Position numbers and translations under genes: made by a program. Under the pieces are notes generated by a model. The model was not told the DNA's origin. It worked only from the letters and a program-made list of their open reading frames with translations, and made no database searches. A stretch of DNA of 64,000 bases, taken from positions 62,001 to 126,000 of the forward strand of contig UAVY01000010.1 in NCBI GenBank assembly GCA_900446925.1, read 5' to 3'. Of this stretch, positions 56,203 through 64,000 are shown piece after piece; positions within the stretch are counted from its first letter, which is position 1, and the number at the start of each line of letters is the position of its first letter. Origin of the DNA: Citrobacter koseri (GTDB taxonomy: Bacteria > Pseudomonadota > Gammaproteobacteria > Enterobacterales > Enterobacteriaceae).

Positions 56203-56218
56203 TGTGACCTAAATCACA
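56203..56218 (+). promoter_or_regulatory. CRP site, mtlA promoter (proximal)
   Basis: TGTGACCTAAATCACA, again TGTGA-N6-TCACA and again 44 bases from its neighbour. Four such sites stand within 180 bases. Confidence 0.85.
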
Positions 56219-56358
56219 CAACAAGCCAGCAACTGGACAGTTGAACGATTCAGTGCCAGATTTCGCACTATCTACAGGGTCCGGCTACCTCTGCCGCTAC
56301 ATTAACAAACCTCGGGCTTCGAGCCTGCGCGACAGCAAACATAAGAAGGGGTGTTTTT

Positions 56359-58274
56359 ATGTCATCCGATATTAAGATCAAAGTGCAAAGCTTTGGTCGT
56401 TTCCTCAGCAATATGGTGATGCCAAATATCGGCGCGTTTATCGCGTGGGGTATTATCACCGCATTATTTATTCCAACAGGGTGGTTGCCTAACGAAACGC
56501 TGGCAAAGCTCGTTGGTCCGATGATCACCTACCTCCTGCCGCTGCTGATCGGTTATACCGGTGGTAAGCTGGTCGGCGGCGAGCGCGGCGGCGTGGTCGG
56601 TGCTATCACCACGATGGGCGTTATCGTCGGTGCGGACATGCCGATGTTCCTCGGCTCAATGATCGCAGGCCCGCTGGGCGGCTACTGCATCAAGAAATTC
56701 GATAGCTGGGTAGACGGTAAGATCAAATCCGGTTTCGAAATGCTGGTGAATAACTTCTCCGCTGGCATCATCGGGATGATCCTCGCGATTCTGGCATTCC
56801 TCGGTATTGGCCCGGCGGTTGAAGTCCTGTCCAAACTGCTGGCAGCCGGCGTTAACTTCATGGTTGTCCATGACATGCTGCCGCTGGCGTCTATCTTCGT
56901 TGAACCGGGCAAAAATCCTGTTCCTCAACAACGCGATCAACCACGGTATCTTCTCGCCGCTGGGTATTCAGCAGTCCCATGAGCTGGGTAAATCCATCTT
57001 CTTCCTGATCGAAGCTAACCCAGGCCCGGGTATGGGCATCCTGATGGCGTACATGTTCTTCGGTCGCGGCAGCGCAAAACAGTCTGCTGGCGGTGCGGCA
57101 ATCATCCACTTCCTGGGCGGTATCCACGAAATTTACTTCCCGTACGTGCTGATGAACCCGCGTCTGATCCTGGCCGTTATCCTCGGCGGTATGACTGGCG
57201 TGTTTACGCTGACCATCCTGAACGGCGGTCTGGTTTCTCCGGCGTCTCCGGGTTCTATCCTGGCGGTACTGGCGATGACGCCAAAAGGCGCCTACTTCGC
57301 TAACATCACGGCGATTATCGCTGCTATGGCGGTCTCCTTCATCATTGCCTCCATTCTGCTGAAAACCAGCAAAGTGAAAGAAGATGATGATATCGACGCG
57401 GCAACCCGTCGCGTGCAGGACATGAAAGCGGAATCTAAAGGCGCATCCGCGCTGTCCGCTGGCGATGTGACCAACGACCTGAGCCATGTACGTAAAATTA
57501 TCGTTGCCTGTGATGCCGGTATGGGTTCCAGCGCAATGGGTGCGGGCGTACTGCGTAAAAAAGTTCAGGATGCGGGTCTGAGCCAGATTTCCGTCACCAA
57601 CAGCGCGATCAACAACCTGCCGCCGGATGTCGACCTGGTCATCACTCACCGTGACCTGACCGAGCGCGCCATGCGCCAGGTTCCGCAAGCGCAGCACATT
57701 TCGCTGACCAACTTCCTGGATAGCGGGCTGTACACCAGCCTGACCGAACGTCTGGTTGCCCGCACAGCGCCACAACACCAACGAAGAGAAAGTACGCGAC
57801 CATCTGAAAGACAGCTTTGATGAAGGGGATAACAACCTGTTCAAGCTGGGCGCAGAAAACATCTTCCTGGGTCGTAAAGCCGCCACTAAAGAAGAAGCCA
57901 TTCGCTTTGCGGGCGAGCAACTGGTGAAAGGCGGTTATGTTGAGCCAGAATACATCGACGCCATGCTGGAACGTGAAAAACTGACCCCGACTTATCTGGG
58001 TGAGTCTATCGCCGTACCGCACGGCACCGTGGAAGCCAAAGACCGTGTGCTGAAAACCGGTGTGGTGTTCTGCCAGTACCCGGAAGGCGTTCGCTTCGGT
58101 GAAGAAGAAGACGATATCGCCCGCCTGGTCATTGGTATCGCGGCGCGTAACAACGAGCACATCCAGGTCATCACCAGCCTGACTAACGCGCTGGATGATG
58201 AGTCCGTGATCGAGCGTCTGGCGCATACCACCAGCGTGGATGAAGTGCTGGAACTGCTGGCCGGTCGTAAGTAA
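56359..58274 (+). CDS. mtlA: Mannitol-specific PTS enzyme IICBA MtlA (2 apparent frameshifts)
   Basis: Membrane permease that imports and phosphorylates mannitol to mannitol 1-phosphate. Order of domains: IIC (residues 1-340, with [15 protein letters not shown] and [12 protein letters not shown]), IIB with the phosphocysteine in [17 protein letters not shown], and IIA with the phosphohistidine in [13 protein letters not shown]. Extra bases at 56907-56909 and 57759-57761 break it; corrected length is 637 residues as in K-12. It is the first gene of mtlADR under strong CRP control. Confidence 0.97.
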
Positions 58275-58280
58275 GTCCGT

Positions 58281-58450
58281 TGCCCGGTGGCGCTCGCGCT
58301 TACCGGGCCTACGATGTGCAGTTCCCGTAGGCCGGCATCATGCCCGGCGACGCTGCGCTTACCGGGCATGCGATGTGCAGTTCCCGTAGGCCGGATAAGG
58401 CGTTTACGCCGCCATCCGGCATCATGTCCGGTGGCGCTGCTAGCGGGCCT
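58281..58450. repeat. BIME cluster between mtlA and mtlD
   Basis: At least four REP units in alternating orientation, with the spacer cgatgtgcagttcccgtaggccgg repeated in near-identical form, fill the intercistronic gap. They may stabilise mtlA mRNA against the downstream genes. Confidence 0.85.
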
Positions 58451-58464
58451 GCGGTGTACGGTTT

Positions 58465-58533
58465 CCTCTCCCGCAAGGGAGAGGGTTTGGGTGAGGGGGG
58501 AAGCCATGCGGTCCCTCACCCCAGCCCTCTCGG
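58465..58533. repeat. Second repeat type: CCTCTCCC / GGGTGAGGG double hairpin
   Basis: CCTCTCCC-gcaa-GGGAGAGG (58465-58484) is followed by GGGTGAGGG (58489-58497) pairing with CCCTCACCC (58513-58521). This is not REP. It resembles a palindromic repeat seen widely in gammaproteobacterial intergenic DNA. It lies 28 bases before mtlD. Confidence 0.65.
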
Positions 58534-58560
58534 GTAAAAACATTAATGAAGGTTAACACT

Positions 58561-59717
58561 ATGAAAGCATTACATTTTGGCGCAGGTAATATCGGTCGTG
58601 GATTTATCGGCAAACTGCTGGCTGACGCGGGGATACAACTGACGTTCGCGGATGTAAACCAGGTCGTGCTCGACGCCCTGAATGCCCGTCATAGCTATCA
58701 GGTTCATGTGGTGGGTGAAAATGAGCAGGTTGATACGGTTTCCGGCGTTAATGCCGTGAGCAGCATCAGCGATGACGTGGTTGAGCTGATTGCGCAGGTC
58801 GATTTGGTCACCACCGCCGTTGGGCCAGTAGTACTGGAACGCATTGCTCCGGCCATCGCCAAAGGCCTGGTTAAACGTAAAACGCAGGGGGATTGAAACG
58901 CCGGCTTAACATCATTGCCTGCGAAAACATGGTGCGCGGCACCCACGCAATTGAAAGGCCATGTGATGAACGCCCTGGCGGATGAAGACAAAGCCTGGGT
59001 TGAACAGCATGTCGGTTTTGTCGATTCCGCCGTCGGACCGTATCGTGCCGCCTTCCGCCTCCGCCACGAACGACCCGCTGGAAGTCACCGTGGAAACCTT
59101 CAGCGAGTGGATTGTCGATAAAACGCAGTTCAAAGGCGCGCTGCCAGATATTCCAGGTATGGAATTAACCGATAACCTGATGGCATTTGTCGAACGTAAA
59201 CTCTTCACGCTGAACACCGGGCATGCTATAACCGCGTACCTCGGAAATTAACCGGTCATCAGACCATCCGTGACGCGATTCTCGATGAGAAAATCCGCGC
59301 TGTGGTAAAAGGGGCGATGGAAGAGAGCGGCGCGGTGCTGATCAAACGCTACGGTTTTGATGCCGGACAAACATGCGGCATACATTCAGAAAATCCTCGG
59401 GTCGTTTTGAAAACCCGTATCTGAAAGATGACGTTGAGCGCGTTGGCCGCCAGCCGCTGCGTAAACTGAGTGCGGGCGACCGTCTGATCAAACCGCTGCT
59501 GGGCACGCTGGAATACGGCCTGCCGCACGTTAACCTGGTCAACGGTATCGCTGCCGCGATGCACTTTACCAGCGGAAGACGATCCGCAGGCCCAGGAACT
59601 GGCTGCGCTGATCGCAGAGAAAGGGCCGCAGGAAGCGCTGGGCGCAAATTTCCGGGCTGGGATGTAAACAGCGAAGTGGTAGCGGAGGCGGTTAACGCAT
59701 ACAACGCGACCAAATGA
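58561..59717 (+). CDS. mtlD: Mannitol-1-phosphate 5-dehydrogenase MtlD (9 insertions, 1 deletion apparent)
   Basis: NAD-dependent long-chain dehydrogenase converting mannitol 1-phosphate to fructose 6-phosphate. The N-terminus [20 protein letters not shown] is the Rossmann fold; the corrected catalytic stretch reads [18 protein letters not shown], containing the family Lys-(4)-Asn-(2)-His pattern. Nine duplications and one missing A (near 59245) break the gene from 58890 on. The net of +8 restores 382 residues, equal to K-12. Confidence 0.93.
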
Positions 59718-60316
59718 GGCAAAATACGGCGCAGGTCATCCTGCGCCCGAATGACAGATTGTCAGATATGCAGGCAATAATGGAACAAACCCAGGCCTTT
59801 TGAAAAACCGCGTGCTTGAGCGTCTGAATGCTGGCAAAACCGTTACGAAGTTTCCTCATCACCGCCGTAGAGTTACTCACCGAGGCGGTGAATATTCTGG
59901 TACTTCAGGTGTTTCGCAAAAGACGATTATGCGGTGAAATACGCAGTGGAACCGTTGCTCGACGGCGATGGACCGCTGGGCGATTCTTCTCGGTACGGTC
60001 TGAAACTGATCTACGGTCTGGGGGTAACTCAGTCGCCCTGAATACGAAGATGCGGAACTGCTGGATGGCGCTGCGTGAAGAACTGAATCACGACGGTAAT
60101 GAATATGCGTTCACCGGACGACGAAATTCTCGGGCCGTTTGGCGAACTACACTGCGTGACGGCGTTACCGCCCGCCGCCGCATTTTGAGACCTCTGACCC
60201 GGGTTTATACGCCATGCAAATTCAGCGCTACCAGCAAGCGGTACGCTCAACGATGGTGCTTTCCCTGACCGAGCTGATTTTCTAAAATCAGCTTAAAAAA
60301 AGCCTTTCAAAAATAG
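59714..60316 (+). CDS. mtlR: Mannitol operon repressor MtlR (about 12 apparent insertions)
   Basis: Regulator of mtlAD, an all-helical protein without a classic DNA-binding domain. The ATG overlaps the mtlD stop (AAATGA). It begins [40 protein letters not shown] and [14 protein letters not shown] are conserved. About 12 one-base duplications in 603 bases make this the most damaged gene here; corrected length is 196 residues (195 in K-12), ending KKAFQK. Confidence 0.88.
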
Positions 60317-60328
60317 ACCGTCAACCAC

Positions 60329-60539
60329 TTACTGTTTTTCTTCCGGCTGCGGCTGATAGAGCTGGCGATAATATTCCAGACGTTGCAGGTACATCTGCGC
60401 ATTTGCCTTCGGCACCTCATCAGGAACCATATCGCGCGGCGGCGTTTTATTCAGATACTCCCGAAATGCCTGACTCGAAGCCATAAAATCTACAGCCTTA
60501 TCCAATAAGAAGCGGAACGTTGTCACCTATTTTAACCAT
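60329..60539 (-). CDS. yibT: Small protein YibT (1 apparent frameshift)
   Basis: A 69-residue protein (corrected), equal in length to K-12 YibT. It starts [12 protein letters not shown] and has [18 protein letters not shown] and [14 protein letters not shown]. An extra base near 60502-60503 breaks codon 13. It is convergent with mtlR. Function unknown. Confidence 0.85.
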
Positions 60540-60829
60540 GATGATATCTCCATGTATTCTCCGCGTCGGGGAATGCGCGGCCGCTAATTTTAGTTTAGGC
60601 TCAGACAGGGTTTTCTATTGAGGAAAACGTGCTTAATCGCAAACCACCATACAGAAACCGTTAACATCACGTTTTGTTTATTAAATAAGTATTAAATCAA
60701 GACGTTACACAATCAATTAGCATTATAATACTTGCCTTATTTGATTATTTTTATCCCATTAGTTGTGAATAATCCCGCTCTGCGCGCATACTATAGAAAA
60801 TTCATCCTGGTTCCATCAGAAGCTATCCC
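60540..60829. other. yibT-yibL intergenic region
   Basis: A divergent AT-rich gap of 290 bases containing the promoters of both genes. No further gene or recognisable site. Confidence 0.45.
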
Positions 60830-61195
60830 ATGAAAGAAGTCGAAAAAAAACGAAATTAAACGTCTGAGCGATCGCCTGGACGCCATCCGCCACCAGCAGG
60901 CCTCGCTATCCCTTGTCGATGCCGCTGACAAATATGCCGAGCTGGAAAAAGAGAAAGCCACGCTGGAAGCCGAGATCGTGCGCCTGCGTGACGTTCACAG
61001 CCAGAAGCTGAGTAAAGAAGCGCAAAAGCTGATGAACCTGCCGTTTCGCCGCGCGATTACTAAAAAAAGAACAGGCCGATATGGGCAAGCTGAAGAAAAG
61101 CGTGCGCGGTCTGGTTGTCGTCCACCCAATGACGGCATTAGGCCGTGAAATGGGTCTGAAAGAGATGACCGGTTTTCGCAAAAACCGAGTTTTAA
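60830..61195 (+). CDS. yibL: Ribosome-associated small protein YibL (3 apparent frameshifts)
   Basis: A coiled-coil protein found with ribosomes in E. coli. It starts M-K-E-V-E-K and has [20 protein letters not shown] and the coiled coil [21 protein letters not shown], then [21 protein letters not shown]. Extra A's in the runs 60843-60850, 61062-61068 and near 61180-61184 break it; corrected length is 120 residues as in K-12, ending F-R-K-T-E-F. Confidence 0.88.
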
Positions 61196-61201
61196 CCTTC
61201 T

Positions 61202-61227
61202 GCCGGGTACGCGCACGCTTGCCCGGC
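61202..61227 (+). terminator. REP-like hairpin after yibL
   Basis: GCCGGGTACGCGC...TTGCCCGGC just past the corrected yibL stop; a possible terminator or REP remnant. Confidence 0.5.
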
Positions 61228-61250
61228 CCGCCCTTTCCCTCCTCTCCCTC

Positions 61251-61267
61251 AATTGGCCCAACCAATT
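61251..61267 (+). promoter_or_regulatory. LldR operator upstream of lldP
   Basis: AATTGGCCCAACCAATT is a perfect inverted repeat (AATTGG/CCAATT) of GntR-FadR type. It matches the AATTGG-N5-CCAATT form of the E. coli LldR operators. A second operator nearer lldP is known in E. coli; I do not see a clear copy here. Confidence 0.82.
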
Positions 61268-61465
61268 ATCCCTTAATCCGATCACTGGTTCACAGTTCAT
61301 TAAAATTCACCTACACTAGCGTTGCCAATAAGCAACATTTGATTAACCATTCATTGTCATTACCCCTACATCCCAATATTGGCAGGGCCACTTTTACACA
61401 TAATGTGACAAAGAGATGAGCAAAAGACTCATTGCATTATGCGTGTGACCCTCAGGAGACCTGCA

Positions 61466-63127
61466 ATGAATCTCTGGCAACAAAACTACGATCCGGCCGG
61501 TAACATCTGGATTTCCAGCCTGATCGCATCGCTTCCGATCCTGTTCTTTTTCTTCGCGCTGATTAAGCTCAAGCTGAAAGGCTACATCGCCGCCTCCTGG
61601 ACGGTCGCAATCGCGCTGGCTGTCGCGCTGCTGTTTTACAAAATGCCGGTGGATAACGCCCTGGCTGCGGTGGTGTATGGCTTCTTCTATGGTCTGTGGC
61701 CCGATTGCCTGGATCATTATCGCCGCCGTCTTTGTCTATAAAATCTCTGTCAGAACCGGGCAATTCGACATCATCCGGTCATCCAATATTGTCAATCACC
61801 CCTGACCAGCGTCTGCAAATGCTGATCGTCGGCTTTTCCTTCGGGGCCATTCCTTGAAGGGGCAGCGGGCTTTGGCGCGCCAGTGGCGATTACTGCGGCT
61901 CTGCTAGTCGGCCTGGGCTTTAATCCGCTGTATGCGGCGGGTTTGTGCCTGATCGTCAACAACCGCGCCGGTCGCGTTTGGCGCGATGGGGATTCCGATT
62001 CTGGTGGCCGGTCAGGTCACCGGGCTGGACAGCTTTGAGATCGGCCAGATGGTCGGCCGTCAGTTACCGTTCCTGACCATTATCGTGCTGTTCTGGATCA
62101 TGGCGATTATGGACGGCTGGCGCGGCGTGAAAGAGACCTGGCCTGCGGTGATGGTGGCGGGTGGTTCATTTGCTATCGCCCAGTACCTCAGCTCTAACTT
62201 TATCGGCCCGGAACTGCCGGACATCATCTCGTCGCTGGTCTCGCTGGTCTGTCTGACGCTGTTCCTGAAACGCTGGCAGCCGGTACGTATTTTCCGCTTT
62301 GGCGATATGGGCGCTTCACAGGTCGATCAGACGCTGGACCGCACCCATTACACGGTTGGTCAAGTCGTTCGCGCATGGTCGCCGTTCCTGTTCCTGACAG
62401 CGACCGTTACCCTCTGGAGCGTTCCGCCGTTTAAAGCGATGTTTGCCCCAGGCGGCGCGCTGTACGACTGGGTGATTAATATTCCGGTTCCGCATCTCGA
62501 TAAGCTGGTTGCCCGTATGCCGCCAGTGGTGCATGAGGCAACCGCCTACGCTGCGGTCTATAAGTTCGACTGGTTCTCCGCTACCGGTACGGCCATTTCT
62601 GTTCGCTGCGCTGCTGTCCGTCGTCTGGCTGAAAATGAAACCGTCTGCCGCAATCCAGACATTCGGCAGCACGCTGAAAGAGTTAGCGCTGCCGATCTAC
62701 TCCATCCGGGATGGTGCTGGCATTCGCGTTTATCTCTAACTACTCCGGGCTCTCCTCTACGCTGGCGTTAGCGCTGGCGCATACGGGCAGCGCCTTTACC
62801 TTCTTCTCGCCGTTCCTTGGCTGGCTGGGCGTATTCCTGACGGGGTCTGATACCTCATCAAACGCGCTGTTTGCCGCCCTGCAGGCGACGGCCGCCCAGC
62901 AAATCGGCGTCTCTGACGTGCTGATGGTGGCGGCGAATACCACCGGCGGCGTAACCGGTAAGATGATCTCTCCGCAGTCTATCGCCATTGCCTGTGCGGC
63001 AGTGGGTCTGGTAGGGAAAGAGTCCGACCTGTTCCGCTTTACCGTTAAACACAGCCTGATTTTCACCTGCATGGTGGGTGTGATTACCACACTTCAGGCC
63101 TATGTCTTAACCTGGATGATTCCGTGA
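61466..63127 (+). CDS. lldP: L-lactate permease LldP (6 apparent frameshifts)
   Basis: Inner-membrane proton symporter for L-lactate, also D-lactate and glycolate. It has about 12-14 helices and starts [20 protein letters not shown] behind an AGGAG site. [19 protein letters not shown] and [20 protein letters not shown] are family signatures. Six duplications (near 61699, 61785, 61852, 61961, 62598, 62705) break it, net +6; corrected length is 551 residues as in K-12. Confidence 0.95.
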
Positions 63128-63901
63128 TTGTGATGCCAAAACGCCTGTCAGACGAGGTTGCTTCTCGTGTGCGGGCGCTGATTGAAGAACAACAGCTGGA
63201 GGCGGGCATGAAGTTGCCCGCCGAGCGCCAGCTGGCCGTACAACTGGGTGTGTCGCGCAATTCTCTGCGCGAGGCGCTGGCGAAACTGGTCAGTGAAGGC
63301 ATGCTGATAAGCCGCCGGGGCGGTGGAACGTTCGTTCGCTGGCAGCATGAAACCTGGTCCGAACAGAATATCGTTCAACCGTTGAAAACGCTGATGGCGG
63401 ACGACCCGGACTACAGCTTCGACATTCTGGAAGCCCGCCACGCCATTGAAGCCAGCACCGCCTGGCACGCCGCGATGCGCGCCACGCCCGCTGATAAAGA
63501 GAAAATTAAGCTCTGCTTTGACGCCACGCTCAGTGAGGACCCGGACCTCGCCTCCCCAGGCGGATGTTCGCTTCCACCTCGCGATTGCGGAGGCCTCGCA
63601 CAACGTCGTGCTGTTGCAGACCATGCGCGGCTTCTTTGATGTCCTGCAATCATCCGTGAAGCAGAGCCGCCAGCGTATGTATCTCGTTCCGCCGGTGTTT
63701 TCAAAACTGACGGAACAACATCAGGCGGTGATGGACGCCATTCTGGCCGGTGATGCCGACGGCGCACGTAAAGCCATGATGGCGCATCTCAGTTTCGTCC
63801 ACACCACCATTAAACGATTTGATGAAGACCAGGCCCGCCAGGCGCGTATTACCCGCCTGCCCGGTGACCATAATGAGATTTCCAGGGAGAACAAAGCATG
63901 A
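63124..63901 (+). CDS. lldR: Lactate regulator LldR, GntR family (1 apparent frameshift)
   Basis: L-lactate-responsive dual regulator of lldPRD. The N-terminal winged helix ([33 protein letters not shown]) precedes an FCD effector domain. The GTG start overlaps the lldP stop. An extra C near 63554-63557 splits the FCD domain; corrected length is 258 residues as in K-12. Its stop overlaps the lldD start. Confidence 0.95.
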
Positions 63902-64000
63902 TCATTTCAGCAGCCAGCGATTATCGCGCCGCAGCCCAACGCATTCTGCCCCCCTTTCTTGTTCCACTACATCGACGGCGGCGCCTATGCGGAATATACC
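63898..64000 (+). CDS. lldD: L-lactate dehydrogenase LldD, 5' end (partial, 1 apparent frameshift)
   Basis: FMN-dependent L-lactate:quinone oxidoreductase. The first 34 codons only: [19 protein letters not shown], then an extra T near 63957-63959, then the restored FLFHYIDGGAYAEYT. The gene runs off the window. It is coupled to lldR by ATGA. Confidence 0.92.
   Translation, partial: MIISAASDYRAAAQRILPPFLVPLHRRRRLCGIY

Noticed and set aside
58281..58533. CRISPR array suspected from repeated spacing between mtlA and mtlD
   Set aside because: The repeats are palindromic REP units of alternating orientation, with near-identical not unique spacers and no cas genes.

Overview
The window is a stretch of enterobacterial chromosome. 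Gene order, protein sequences and REP/BIME repeats match the E. coli K-12 dppA-to-lldD segment almost gene for gene. The closest fit is a Citrobacter-like or Salmonella-like member of the Enterobacteriaceae; genus is an inference from gene content only. There is no phage, transposon, plasmid or CRISPR array.

Layout: dppA; proK tRNA with tandem tRNA-tail repeats; eptB; yhjX with an intact YpdB site; yhjY; tag-yiaC/bisC; yiaD; a 2-ketogluconate operon (LacI-type regulator, kguE, kguK, kguT, ghrB) that K-12 lacks apart from ghrB; yiaF/yiaG; cspA; glyQS; ysaB; wecH; a yiaA/B-type gene; the xylose regulon xylAB/xylFGHR; bax; malS; avtA; ysaA; yiaJ and a remodelled yia-sgb operon (yiaK, yiaL, a DUF4862 gene, an MFS permease, lyxK, sgbH, sgbU, sgbE); an AT-rich islet with a small winged-helix regulator where K-12 has yiaTUVW; aldB; yiaY; selAB; yibF; yibH-yibI; mtlADR; yibT; yibL; lldPR and the start of lldD. 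The theme is sugar and organic-acid use: xylose, maltodextrin, 2-ketogluconate, 2,3-diketogulonate/L-lyxose, mannitol, L-lactate.

The most important caution is sequence quality. By hand alignment to recalled family sequences I count roughly 100 single-base insertions, almost all duplicating a neighbouring base, against about 7 single-base deletions, inside otherwise well conserved genes. After correction nearly every gene returns to the known family length (dppA, selA, selB, mtlD, mtlR, lldP, bisC and others). This looks like uncorrected insertion-biased sequencing error, not gene decay. I therefore annotate these loci as CDS and state the apparent frameshifts. Errors are clustered: selBA and mtlD-mtlR-yibL-lldP are heavily hit, while glyQS, malS, aldB, yiaKL and others are clean.

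I found no convincing wholly new system. The best leads are the two 167-bp repeats after proK, each carrying a copy of the tRNA 3' end, and the small orphan winged-helix gene with a leader ORF at 46.1-46.6 kb.
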